NCBI GenBank assembly: GCA_000825765.1
Contig: CDGH01000025.1
Location: 1 to 49,263 of the forward strand
Origin: Ehrlichia minasensis
Lineage (GTDB): Bacteria; Pseudomonadota; Alphaproteobacteria; Rickettsiales; Anaplasmataceae
Reading direction: 5' to 3'
Length of the DNA stretch: 49,263 nucleotides
Shown in pieces: positions 13,215 to 22,699 of this stretch (its first letter is position 1; every line of letters begins with the position of its first letter). The translations under genes and the position numbers were made by a program. The notes below the pieces were generated by a model. It was not told the origin of the DNA. It searched no databases and saw nothing but the letters and a program-made list of their open reading frames with translations.

Positions 13215-13690
13215 GCTTTAATTTTGTTAATAATGTAAAGCATCGCATTGTAAGTTATCAGGAATATGATAGTTTTTAGTAAGTTTGCATTAGTGAAGTG
13301 TTTAAGATGTGGGATGAAGACGGCATTGTCAGTTTGTCAATTTCATTGTAGCAATTTGTTAATGAGTGTTAATAGTGCATATAATTATGGTAATTGTAGC
13401 AACCTATTGACATGTTGGAAATGTGAAATAAATATTAGAAGTGTTTATTTAGTAGATTTCTTTGTAGTATCACGTGAACTTTGATTTTTAAGATATGAGT
13501 TATTAATTCAAAAAGTATTTGTGCGAGTAAATAGTGGTTTATGGTTATTTTATAGTGAAATTTATTAGAAAAGTTTTCGAATAGGTTGTTTTTGTTGTGA
13601 TATGTTGATTTTTATCAATACAATACTTTAGTTTTATAGTTTGTAATTATAAGAAAATTCTAAACTTGTAGTAGTAATTTTTAGGAAAAG
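13215..13690. other. Spacer, no supported gene
   Basis: This 476-base spacer lies between the large gene (plus) and mrpE (minus). A 72-codon ATG frame at 13266-13484 has two CxxC pairs. It lacks a ribosome site and resembles nothing I know, so I do not call it. Confidence 0.4.
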
Positions 13691-14173
13691 TTATAAAGTT
13701 ATAACTTTATTGTCAATATCTACTACACCAGACATCGATTCTTGATCTATAGCTAAGACTGTTATTTTATATGGTGTAGTGTCTGTAACATCTATGCTTA
13801 CTGTGCCGGGAGTAAATGTTATGGAATTTGCAACTATTAGTGCATTTAAACCTGTAGTTTGTTTGCTTTGTATTACTTTGAAAATTGGTGGATTAATGTT
13901 TGTTCTAAAGTTCCATACTTTTTTTATTATATGTATGTTAGATAATATGGCTTGTTGAATAAGCCATGCAAAATAAGATAAAAGGTGCAATATAAATGTA
14001 TGAGTTCTTGGTTGGTAGTAAGTATAATTCTCATTTAATGGTATAGCATTCTTTAGGATTCTTGTTATGACTAATGTAGTTATGCAGCTTACAGCACCTA
14101 ATGTTATGAAAAATAAATCGAAATATCCTGATAAAATTAACCAAAATATGAATAATATAAAAAATTTCTTCAC
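13691..14173 (-). CDS. mrpE: MrpE/MnhE-type subunit of a multisubunit Na+/H+ antiporter
   Basis: At 160 residues this has the usual MrpE length. It has two N-terminal membrane segments (about residues 3-40), a third hydrophobic stretch near 60-78, and the family signature ANSITFTPGTVSIDV near residues 115-129. MrpE is an accessory subunit of the Mrp complex, which exchanges sodium for protons across the inner membrane. No other mrp gene is adjacent here. In this group the mrp genes may be dispersed, so the partners should be elsewhere on the chromosome. Confidence 0.88.
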   Translation of the reverse strand: MKKFFILFIFWLILSGYFDLFFITLGAVSCITTLVITRILKNAIPLNENYTYYQPRTHTFILHLLSYFAWLIQQAILSNIHIIKKVWNFRTNINPPIFKVIQSKQTTGLNALIVANSITFTPGTVSIDVTDTTPYKITVLAIDQESMSGVVDIDNKVITL

Positions 14174-14309
14174 CGCTTTTTATTATTAAAGTATTTGATT
14201 ATAAGTAATGTTAGCACAAAACATTATAATTATTTATTGCTAAATCACTATAGTGTTTTATTATAACATACTCAATTCTGAGAACACTGTATAATAGTTT
14301 ATTGATAGT

Positions 14310-14906
14310 ATGCAAGTGATTTATGTGATTAATGTAGTGTTAATATTCTTTATAACTGGAGTTTTATTGCATGGTGCCTATAGCATTAGTGATGATAAAG
14401 TTGTAGAGTTTAATTTGTTAGATAGTGTTACGTTTGTTAAAAGTAGTGATAATTTTTCTAAAGATTTAAAGAATAAAATAAGCTTAGTTCAGGTAGATAG
14501 TAGTACTGTATCCATTATAGATTTGCAAGATTGGTATTATCATTTGTTAAAGCAAGAAGAGAGCTTAAAGAATAAAGAAATTTTGTTAAGAGATATTGAA
14601 AAACACAATAATGAGCAGATTTTATACTTAGAAAATGTGAAGAAAGTATTAGCATCATTAATTAAGGTTGATGATAACAAAGAAAGAATACACAGTTTAG
14701 TAAAAATATATGAAAATATGCCTGTTGAATTAGCTGCGGAAATATTTGGGTTATTGGATATAAATTCACTAATGTCAATAGCGCATAATATTGATAAAGT
14801 AACTTTGTCAAATATATTATTGCATGTAAGTCCAAGCGTAACTGAAATGATTAAAAAGGCATCTGCAAGTATATCTAAATGTGATTGTAGTAATAGTGTT
14901 TCTTAA
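14310..14906 (+). CDS. Membrane-anchored coiled-coil protein with MotE/MgtE-N-like repeats
   Basis: This 198-residue protein has an N-terminal hydrophobic segment (about residues 3-26) that acts as a signal or anchor. A charged, probably coiled-coil stretch follows at about 68-118. Residues about 130-185 hold short repeats: IYENMPVELAAEIFGLLD, then a matching segment ending in LLHVSPSVTEMI. This is the layout of MotE-like proteins and of the MgtE N-terminal domain: a membrane anchor, a coiled coil and a repeated 'MxPExAAxIL' motif. No flagellar or MgtE gene is nearby and this group is non-motile. The cellular role is unknown; a periplasmic scaffold or chaperone is one possibility. Confidence 0.65.
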   Translation: MQVIYVINVVLIFFITGVLLHGAYSISDDKVVEFNLLDSVTFVKSSDNFSKDLKNKISLVQVDSSTVSIIDLQDWYYHLLKQEESLKNKEILLRDIEKHNNEQILYLENVKKVLASLIKVDDNKERIHSLVKIYENMPVELAAEIFGLLDINSLMSIAHNIDKVTLSNILLHVSPSVTEMIKKASASISKCDCSNSVS

Positions 14907-16675
14907 AAATTATGATTTTGTAGTTTTGCATTTTGTTAAATTAGCATTCAATAGATTTCTAAGTTAGTGAATTTAGTTAGAGTTCTGGTCTTTGTGTAAA
15001 AATACTGTGCGATAAAAACTTCAATGGTATTGGTAGTTTATTACGGCTGTTGTAAATTTTTTCATTTTTATTTATGTAGTTTTGTTTGATATTAAAATTA
15101 TGATAATTTTTTCGAGATGAGATAGTTAGTATTGATGGTTTAATTAGATTTTATATGTTAAGAGCTGAAAACTAGCATTAATGTTCTTGATATTGTGTTA
15201 ATCTTACGTGAACATAGTGGTTAGTTTTGTAATGAATAAATGGGGATGCAGGGTATTGTTAATTCTTACTTTTAAAGTTTTGTATTGTATGGTGCTAAGA
15301 TAACATAAGTGATGTATTTATTAGGATAGAAGTTTCTTTAAGATGTGCTTTACCAGTGGTAAATGGGTACAAAATTTTTGAGTATAATGCTTCTTTTGGG
15401 CTTGAATTGGATAGTGTTCAGGTGATATTGTAAATGGTATCTATCATATATTAAGTGACAAGTCTGCTGGTATTGCGATAACATGTGTTTTACGATTGGT
15501 AAGTAGATATAAGGTTTAGCTTCAGGATAATGCTTCTTTTGGACCTTGAATTAGATAGTATTCAGGTGATATTGTAAATGGTATCTATCATATGTTAAGT
15601 TACAAGTCTGCTGGTATTGTTATAACATGTGTTTTACGATTGGTAAGTAAATATAAGGTTTAGCTTCAGGATAATGCTTCTTTTGGACCTTGAATTGGAT
15701 AGTGTTCAGGTGATATTGTAAATGGTATCTATCATATATTAAGTGACAAGTCTGCTGGTATTGCGATAACATGTGTTTTACGATTAGTAAGTAAATATAA
15801 GGTTTAGATTCAGGATAATGCTTCTTTTGGACCTTGAATTAGGTGGTGTTCAGGTAATATTGTAATGGTATTTATCATATGTTAAGTTACAAGTCTGCTG
15901 GTATTGTTATAACATGTGTTTTACGATTGGTAAGTAAATATAAGGTTTAGCTTCAGGATAATGCTTCTTTTGGACCTTGAATTGGATAGTGTTCAGGTGA
16001 TATTGTAAATGGTATCTATCATATATTAAGTTACAAGTCTGCTGGTATTGTGATAACATGTGTTTTACGATTGATAAGTAGATATGAGGTTTAGCTTCAG
16101 GATAATGCTTCTTTTGGACCTTGAATTAGATAGTATTCAGGTAATATTGTAAATGGTATTTATCATATGTTAGGTTAGAAGTTTTCTTATATTGTAATAA
16201 CATGTGTTTTTCTATGAGTAGATGAATACAATGCTTAGCTTTAGGATAATATTTCTTTCAAAGTCTGATGATGCTAAAGTAACAGGTTATGCAAATTTTG
16301 TTATCTTATTAATTTGCTAGTCTTATGTGCTGTTACAGGGTGTGAGAGGATATTTGAATTAAGTAATGATTACTGCTGAATCCTAAAATTATGTCTGAAC
16401 TTATTCGTTTAATCAATAAGTTTAGTTATAATTTGTATGTGAATTTATATGTAAATACGAATAGTAAGTCTAAAAAGTGTAGATTACTACTAGCTAGTTT
16501 TTACTCTAGCTTTATGAGAAAATTCTATGTGTTTACTATTTACATTTTTTTACATATTTGTAGTTTTCATTTAGGTGATAACTGTTTTTCCTCATATTAT
16601 TACTTTGGCAGGCTTTTTAATTTTTTAAATAATATGTTACTGCTTCTGTAATATTGTAGTTATGAAAATCAATTT
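14907..16675. other. Long spacer containing the 144-bp tandem repeat
   Basis: This 1769-base stretch between the MotE-like gene (plus) and coaX (minus) is dominated by the tandem repeat at about 15340-16290. I found no gene in the left 430 bases. An 86-codon frame at 16391-16651 is not supported. Confidence 0.5.
15340..16290. repeat. 144-bp tandem repeat, about six copies plus decayed flanks
   Basis: The landmark AATGCTTCTTTTGG begins at 15386, 15529, 15673, 15817, 15960 and 16104, giving periods of 143, 144, 144, 143 and 144. A degraded copy (AATATTTCTTTC) follows at 16248. The copies alternate in type. Copies 1, 3 and 5 read GGATAGTGTTC with CATATATT; copies 2 and 6 read AGATAGTATTC with CATATGTT, and copy 4 shares CATATGTT. 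The array may therefore have grown by a 288-bp double unit. One copy lacks a base and every frame has stops, so it is non-coding. Confidence 0.93.
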
Positions 16676-17473
16676 TTAATCAAATGTTATTTTAGCTTTG
16701 TTATTAGATAGCATATTGTGTAAATATAAAATACCTTTGATAGTTAGGTCTGTTTCAATGTTATTAATAGCAGTTTTATGATCAAAGAATAAGTGAGAGT
16801 TTCCTCCTGTTGCTATTACATGTAGATCTTTTTTTTCTTCTTTGATGATTTTTTCAGTCATTCCATTCACCATTGTTATATATCCCCAATACACTCCTGA
16901 TTCCATAGCATAGTATATATTATTATGTACTACTTTATCTTGTTTTGATACTAATACCTCTGGTAATAGTGCAGTAAATTGTCTCATACTTTTTGCCAGA
17001 ATATGTGCTCCAGGTGCTATTACTTGTCCATATATGCATTTATCTTTATTAAGTAAGTTAAATACTGTTGCAGTTCCCATCCCTATTATTAATAAGTCTT
17101 TGTTAGGATATATATTACTTGCTGCGATTATGTCTGCTAATCTGTCTGATCCTAATGTTTTATTTTGTAGATTTATCTTAATGTTGAAAATATCTGCGTG
17201 ATTGTTATCTAGTATTGTAGGATTTATATTGAAATAGTTTTTACTTAATTCTAGCATTGGTTGTGTGATGCTTGGTACTACACTTGATATAATAATATTA
17301 TTTATGTTTTTATAATCTACATTTAATTGATTTATTGTGTTATTTAAATAAAAAAAATATTGATCTGCTGTTTTTGCTATTTGTGAAGCTATTCTTATTA
17401 TTTTGAGTATTCTGTTGCTTGTACAGATTGCAAATTTTATATTTGTGTTTCCTACATCTATTGCTATTAACAT
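16676..17473 (-). CDS. coaX: Type III pantothenate kinase
   Basis: CoaX phosphorylates pantothenate in the first step of CoA synthesis. At 265 residues the length is typical. It has the ASKHA-fold phosphate motif DVGNTNIKF (residues 6-14), LGSDRLAD with the catalytic aspartate, and GMGTATVFN for the usual D-x-GTA-x-T-x-D. Two of the acidic positions in that last motif are not acidic here. The gene starts 9 bases after pyrD stops and is almost certainly co-transcribed with it. Confidence 0.93.
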   Translation of the reverse strand: MLIAIDVGNTNIKFAICTSNRILKIIRIASQIAKTADQYFFYLNNTINQLNVDYKNINNIIISSVVPSITQPMLELSKNYFNINPTILDNNHADIFNIKINLQNKTLGSDRLADIIAASNIYPNKDLLIIGMGTATVFNLLNKDKCIYGQVIAPGAHILAKSMRQFTALLPEVLVSKQDKVVHNNIYYAMESGVYWGYITMVNGMTEKIIKEEKKDLHVIATGGNSHLFFDHKTAINNIETDLTIKGILYLHNMLSNNKAKITFD

Positions 17474-17482
17474 CTTTTTCTA

Positions 17483-18535
17483 TTAATGGTTATATCCTAT
17501 TGCGTCACTTACTTTAGTGAATCCATCTGCAGCTAGGAGTTCAGCTAATTCTAAGCTGATTTTATTAGCTATGTTGAATCCGTTGTACACTATGGCAGTG
17601 TATAACTGTATTAGAGATGCACCGGCTTTTATTTTTTCATATGCATGATATCCACTACTTACTCCACCACATCCTATTAATAAAAGTTTGCCTTGGGAAA
17701 TGTGGTATATTTCAGATAGTACTTGTGTTGATAAATCAAAAAGTGGTCTCCCGCTTAATCCTCCTCTTATATTTATGTGTGTATTGAGTAGTTTTTGATG
17801 CTGTAATGAAGTATTGCTTATGATTAACCCACTGATTTTATATTGTAGTGCTAAATCTACAATATCTTGCTTTGTGTTATCATTAATGTCTGGTGAGATT
17901 TTTAACATTATAGGTATGGATTCTGCATAATCTGCTGACTTACGGACTTGAGATATAGCTGTTAGTAGTTCTGATAATAAATCTTGTTTTTGAAATTCGT
18001 GTAACCCTGGAGTATTAGGAGATGATATGTTAAGTGTAATGTAATTACTTAAACCATAGACTTTCTGTACTAGGTCAAAATAATCTTGAATAGGATTTTT
18101 TGATTTTTTGTTAAATCCTATATTGATACCAAATATGCAGTGGTTAAGTTCAATATTGTCTACTTTCTTTATTAAAAAATCTACTCCTTTATTATTAAAG
18201 CCCATACTATTAATTATTGCTTCTTCATTGATTAGCCTATGTATACGTGGTTTTTTATTACCTATTTGTGGATGTTTTGTAACTGTTCCAACTTCAACAA
18301 AACCAAACCCATTAGAAAGTAAAGGTTGTATTACTTCTGCGTTCTTGTCAAATCCAGCTGCTACGCCTATGGGAGTTCTAATGAACTTGTTAAAGGCTCG
18401 AATGTTAAGTGACCTTGGAATATCAACTTTCTTTACAGGAATAAAATTGTTTTTTAATGCAAAGATTGCTATTTTATGCGCAATTTCTGGTGGTATGCAA
18501 AACAGTGGGTTAGTGAATATCTGTTTAAATGACAC
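17483..18535 (-). CDS. pyrD: Dihydroorotate dehydrogenase, quinone-linked (class 2)
   Basis: PyrD oxidises dihydroorotate to orotate in pyrimidine synthesis and passes electrons to membrane quinone. The 350-residue protein has the class 2 N-terminal helical extension. Key segments are GVAAGFDKN, VEVGTVT, SMGFNN, NISSPNTPGL (with the class 2 catalytic serine), IMLKISPD, IISNTS and the phosphate/FMN-binding GGLSGRPL and GCGGVSSG. It is first in a two-gene unit with coaX and is divergent from the deformylase gene. Confidence 0.97.
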   Translation of the reverse strand: MSFKQIFTNPLFCIPPEIAHKIAIFALKNNFIPVKKVDIPRSLNIRAFNKFIRTPIGVAAGFDKNAEVIQPLLSNGFGFVEVGTVTKHPQIGNKKPRIHRLINEEAIINSMGFNNKGVDFLIKKVDNIELNHCIFGINIGFNKKSKNPIQDYFDLVQKVYGLSNYITLNISSPNTPGLHEFQKQDLLSELLTAISQVRKSADYAESIPIMLKISPDINDNTKQDIVDLALQYKISGLIISNTSLQHQKLLNTHINIRGGLSGRPLFDLSTQVLSEIYHISQGKLLLIGCGGVSSGYHAYEKIKAGASLIQLYTAIVYNGFNIANKISLELAELLAADGFTKVSDAIGYNH

Positions 18536-18697
18536 AATACTTAATGATTAGTTGATACACATATGCACTGATTATATCAGTTTTTTATAAAAATACTACT
18601 TGTATAACTAATAAATGTGTATAACAACTGTTAAGATAATGAAATATATAGAATTATACTGTAAATTGCTTATACTAAAAGTTGAGGGGAATATAAT

Positions 18698-19282
18698 ATG
18701 AATATCTTATCTGTTGATAATGCTCAAGATTTACGAAACTTGCATGCTATATCTCATCCTATTGAGAAGATAGATCAAGAAATTATAGCGTTAGCTAATG
18801 ATATGATGAAAGTTATGGAGCATAGTAAGACTGTAGGATTATCTGCAGTGCAACTTGGTAATCATAGTAGAATGTTTACTATAAATATGTTTAGTGGATT
18901 GTTTGATGTTACACAGGATATAAAGGTTTTATCTGGACACCATTCTTTACATGGTAAAAATATGGTGTGTATAAATCCTGAAGTTCTTAGTTTTTCTGCT
19001 GAAACTGTTGATTTATTTGAAGGTTGTTCTTCAGCTAAATCTTATGGATTGATTAATATTACAAGACCAAGACATATGGATTTTAAATATACAGATTTAT
19101 TAGGCAATGAATGTGTTGTTAGAGTATATGGGTGGCTTTCTAGATGTATACAACATGAACTTGATCATTTAAATGGAATATTATTAGCTAATGTTGTAGA
19201 TAACATAAAAAATAATTGCGTTAATAGTATTTCTCATGAAGATCACAGTGTTATACATATACTACTTGTGAACAAAAAGTAA
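18698..19282 (+). CDS. def: Peptide deformylase family protein, divergent
   Basis: Peptide deformylase removes the N-formyl group from new proteins. The 194-residue protein keeps the metal ligands C110 (in EGCSS), H153 and H157 and the catalytic E154 (HELDH). Motif 1 reads TVGLSAVQ instead of GVGLAAxQ, and motif 2 has Ser instead of Leu. There is also extra sequence around residues 70-90. It may be a second deformylase rather than the housekeeping one. The start has a strong GAGGGG ribosome site about 10 bases upstream and a TATACT at 18671-18676 that could be the -10 element. The 162-base gap to pyrD is a divergent promoter region. Confidence 0.82.
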   Translation: MNILSVDNAQDLRNLHAISHPIEKIDQEIIALANDMMKVMEHSKTVGLSAVQLGNHSRMFTINMFSGLFDVTQDIKVLSGHHSLHGKNMVCINPEVLSFSAETVDLFEGCSSAKSYGLINITRPRHMDFKYTDLLGNECVVRVYGWLSRCIQHELDHLNGILLANVVDNIKNNCVNSISHEDHSVIHILLVNKK

Positions 19283-19944
19283 TGTTCTTATTTGTAAGAA
19301 GTTGTTAAGCAATACTATATTTAACAAGAAGTAGTGAATTTTTGAAAAATACATTGTTGTATATAAAGTAAGATGTCTATTTGATAAAGCTAGTGTGTGT
19401 GTTTACAAATGAAAGTTATCAGTGTAGTTAATCTATAAATTATTAATCTAGTTAGGTTATAGTTTTATTGGAATTGAGTATCAAATGGTATTCTGATTGA
19501 GGGTATATACTTGATTACTAGGTTATGAAATATTGGTGTGTTAAACATAAAGATATAAATAGAAGTATGCTAAGAGTGCTAATGGAGTTGTAAGAATAGT
19601 TGCCGGTTTAAATATAGATATATCTTTTTTTATCATAATTTGTAGAAATGAAATTAATTTTACTAATGACATGGTTTTTATATATTAAAGAATGTGGCTT
19701 CAATGTGAATATGTAATGATCTCGTATTGATTGAATTCATTAATTGTTTTTATAATATGTAATGTATAAAAGTGATGATTTTTTATAAATGAGAGTATCA
19801 TAAGTATATTGATAAATATATTGGTTATACAACTACATAATTGATTATTTTTTGTAACTTAGTGCATCATGATAAGTTTGTAGTCTACATAGTGATAAGA
19901 TTGGTTTGCTGTCATGTTATGAAGCAATTATACATTGTTTTTGT
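19283..19944. other. Spacer between convergent genes
   Basis: This 662-base AT-rich spacer lies between the deformylase gene (plus) and argH (minus). I see no gene, RNA or clear terminator. A 62-codon frame starting at 19841 runs antisense into argH and is not supported. Confidence 0.45.
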
Positions 19945-21342
19945 CTATTGTGAGAATTTAATGTTGCTAAGGTATGCTTTACCTTTCTTTATTGCTTCCA
20001 TTACATTAGTAGGTGCAGTGCCTCCATAGCTGGTTCTGCTAGCAACTGAATTTTCTACTGATAATACTGAAAATACAGTTTCATTTATGGTGGGAATAAT
20101 TGTTTTTATTTGTTCTAATGTTAATTCATGTAATTTACATTGGTTGTGTTCAGCAAGCCTAACTATTTGGCCAGTCATTTCGTGAGACTCTCTAAATGAG
20201 AGATTAAGATTTTTTACTAACCAGTCTGCAAGGTCTGTTGCTGTTGAATAATCATGCTCTGCTGCTTTTAGCATGTTGTTTTTATTAATTATTATGTTAG
20301 TTAGCATGTTATTCATTGCTTCTATGCATAACATTAAATTGTTTGCAGCGTCAAATACTGCTTCCTTATCTTCTTGCATATCTTTGCTATATGCTAACGG
20401 TAATCCTTTCATGACTACTAATATTTGGTTTAACGATGCAAAAATTCTTCCAGTTTTGCCTCTGATAAGCTCTGCTGCATCTGGGTTCTTCTTTTGTGGC
20501 ATTATTGAACTACCAGTTGTGATATTGTCAGAAAGTGTTATAAATTTGAAGTTATAACTGCACCATAGTATAATCTCTTCTGCTAATCTTGATAAATGCA
20601 TTATGCAAATTGAAGCATTTGATAAGAATTCAATGGCATAGTCTCTGTCTGATACAGCATCTATGGAATTTTCTGTTGGACTGTAGAATCCTAGTTCTTG
20701 TGCAACAAAGTGTCTATCTATTGGAAAAGATGTTCCTGCTAATGCTGCAGATCCTAAAGGACATTGATTCATGCGTTTGTATAAATCTTGGTAACGTGAG
20801 AAATCTCTTTTAAACATTTCAAAATATGCCATTAAGTGATGACCTAATGTTACAGGTTGGGCAATTTGTAAATGTGTAAATCCTGGCATGATGGTATCGT
20901 AATGCAATTCAGCCATATTAATGATGGTTTCTTGTAATTCATGTAAGTAATGTTCTATTTTTACTATTGATTTACGTATCCAAAGTTTAAAGTCTGTTGC
21001 AACTTGATCATTACGTGATCTTGCGGTATGCAATTTTCCTGCAATATTCCCTATCATTTTTTTTAGATTATGTTCTATGTTCATGTGTATGTCTTCTAGA
21101 TCAATGCTAAACTCTAAAGCACCAGATGAAATTTGATTTTGTATCACCTCTAATCCGTGAATGATAAGTTGCCCTTCGTATTTATTGATGATTTTTTGAT
21201 TAATTAGCATTTTGCAGTGTGCTATTGATCCTGCTATATCTTCTTCGTACAATGTTTTATCAAATGATATTGATTCATTAATCTTTTTCATAATATCACT
21301 AGAGGATGTAGTAAATCTTCCTCCCCATAAAGGATTTTTCAT
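19945..21342 (-). CDS. argH: Argininosuccinate lyase
   Basis: ArgH splits argininosuccinate into arginine and fumarate, the last step of arginine synthesis. The 465-residue protein has the full fumarase/aspartase superfamily layout: LWGGRF at the N-terminus, HTARSRNDQVATD, PGFTHLQIAQPVTLGHH, and the signature GSSIMPQKKNPD with the catalytic serine. Length and motifs are normal, so it should be active. It stands alone here. Confidence 0.97.
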   Translation of the reverse strand: MKNPLWGGRFTTSSSDIMKKINESISFDKTLYEEDIAGSIAHCKMLINQKIINKYEGQLIIHGLEVIQNQISSGALEFSIDLEDIHMNIEHNLKKMIGNIAGKLHTARSRNDQVATDFKLWIRKSIVKIEHYLHELQETIINMAELHYDTIMPGFTHLQIAQPVTLGHHLMAYFEMFKRDFSRYQDLYKRMNQCPLGSAALAGTSFPIDRHFVAQELGFYSPTENSIDAVSDRDYAIEFLSNASICIMHLSRLAEEIILWCSYNFKFITLSDNITTGSSIMPQKKNPDAAELIRGKTGRIFASLNQILVVMKGLPLAYSKDMQEDKEAVFDAANNLMLCIEAMNNMLTNIIINKNNMLKAAEHDYSTATDLADWLVKNLNLSFRESHEMTGQIVRLAEHNQCKLHELTLEQIKTIIPTINETVFSVLSVENSVASRTSYGGTAPTNVMEAIKKGKAYLSNIKFSQ

Positions 21343-21703
21343 ATTGTTATTTATCTAATTATGAATATTGGTACATTATCTTGTAAATGATTCAAAATTA
21401 CAATGATATTTAAGTTTTTGTACAATTGTTTATATCTTTTTGAATAAGTTATTATATGGACTGATTCAATTATCATGTTGCACTTATGAATAAATAATTA
21501 TTTTGATATCTATTGGTATTGTTATATTCAAGAATGTTATGTAAAATTCACATTTTGCTAGTGCATTGTAAGTGTAGGTATTGGAATGTAATATTAAGTG
21601 TGTGTTATATAGGAATAGTTATGACGTCTCTGATACTATCTAGTTGTTTTTACAAGGGATTATGTATATTTTAGTTTATGTTTGTTGTGATGTGGGTAAC
21701 ATA
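21343..21703. other. Spacer between divergent argH and the esterase gene
   Basis: This 361-base spacer must hold both promoters. No clear consensus pair was picked out. A TTG at 21644 and an ATG at 21662 would extend the esterase frame upstream, but that sequence does not look like the family. Confidence 0.4.
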
Positions 21704-22354
21704 ATGAGTATAGTTATTGATGGACCAAGTTTCATTTCTGGTAATTCTGCTGATATTTTAGTTGTATTATTACATGGGAGAGGTGCAACTGGTGATAGTA
21801 TAATGTCGGTTGGTCATTTAATGAGTGAACTATTACCTAATGCTTATTTTGTTGCTCCTAATGCTCTAAAATATGAAAATACAGGTTATGCATGGTTTAA
21901 TAGGCGTGATTGTTCTGAAGATGTTATATTTTCTGATATGGAAAAAACAGCATTAATTGTTAATAATTTTATAGATTTGCAATTGAAAAATACTGGTTTA
22001 ACCGATGATAAGTTGGTTTTGGCTGGATTTTCTCAGGGTGCAATGTTAGCAGTACATATAGCATTGTTGAGAAAAAGAAAATGTGCTTCTGTTATATCTT
22101 ATTCAGGTGCTATAATATGTCCAAATTACTTAAAATATAGGATAAATGTAAAACCTGATGTTTGTGTTATTCATGGTACAGATGATCAGGTATTACCGTT
22201 TTCATTTTTTGATGATGCTATTGAGTTTTTGTCTAACAACAATATACCTGTGGAAGGTCATGCTATTTCTGGGCTGGATCATAGTATAAATAATGTGTGT
22301 ATAAAATTAAGTACAAAATTCATAACTGATAGACTTTCCCGAGTTTCTAATTAA
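21704..22354 (+). CDS. Alpha/beta-hydrolase, phospholipase/carboxylesterase family
   Basis: With the ATG at 21704 the protein has 216 residues, the usual length for this family (acyl-protein thioesterase/carboxylesterase type). The oxyanion-hole region is LLHGRGATGD. The nucleophile serine is in GFSQGA, the acid in HGTDDQVLP and the histidine in GLDHSI, giving a complete catalytic triad. The natural substrate cannot be read from sequence; a short-chain ester, lysophospholipid or acyl-protein is possible. I preferred this start because homology to the family begins right after it. Confidence 0.88.
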   Translation: MSIVIDGPSFISGNSADILVVLLHGRGATGDSIMSVGHLMSELLPNAYFVAPNALKYENTGYAWFNRRDCSEDVIFSDMEKTALIVNNFIDLQLKNTGLTDDKLVLAGFSQGAMLAVHIALLRKRKCASVISYSGAIICPNYLKYRINVKPDVCVIHGTDDQVLPFSFFDDAIEFLSNNNIPVEGHAISGLDHSINNVCIKLSTKFITDRLSRVSN

Positions 22355-22699
22355 TGTTGCGGATAAACTTCTGTATATTTTATTACTAATATAAAATTTA
22401 TTTAGATAAATGTGTTTTTTATCTCATTGTTAGTGATTAGTTGAAAAGACAATAGATATTGTAAAAATAACTAAAAATATAAGAAAATTGCTATAATGTT
22501 GTGTTGGACATTGGCTATGCAAAGGTTATCTTGAGATTATTTTAAGTATGGAATAATATAAGTTAAATGATTTACAAAAAATAACTGTGCTACTGATATA
22601 TACAATAAAAAGTTGTATATATTAGCTGTATTTTCTGTATTGTTTAAAATCTAATATAATTAATATATAGTGAGATAATTCTAAAAATAGGGGGTAGTA
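22355..22699. other. Spacer before the patatin gene
   Basis: This 345-base AT-rich spacer has no gene. Its end carries a GGGGG ribosome site for the next gene. Confidence 0.4.

Noticed and set aside
12461-13243. 260-codon minus-strand frame opposite the 1281-residue gene
   Set aside because: It is the antisense of the beta-helix region. Its Ile/Leu/Thr/Pro-rich content mirrors the sense codons, and the sense gene is far longer.
13266-13484. 72-codon plus-strand frame with CLRC and CWKC
   Set aside because: No ribosome site, no recognisable family, and composition like the surrounding spacer.
15340-16290. Repeat array considered as a CRISPR
   Set aside because: The units are contiguous 144-bp copies with no short repeat plus unique spacer pattern, and no cas gene is present.
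16391-16651. 86-codon plus-strand frame before coaX
   Set aside because: No ribosome site and low-complexity Tyr/Leu/Phe content as expected from AT-rich spacer.
19841-20029. 62-codon plus-strand frame running into argH
   Set aside because: Antisense to a certain gene, with no start signals.
21644-21703. Longer TTG-started form of the carboxylesterase
   Set aside because: The extra 20 residues do not fit the family, whose similarity begins at the ATG at 21704.
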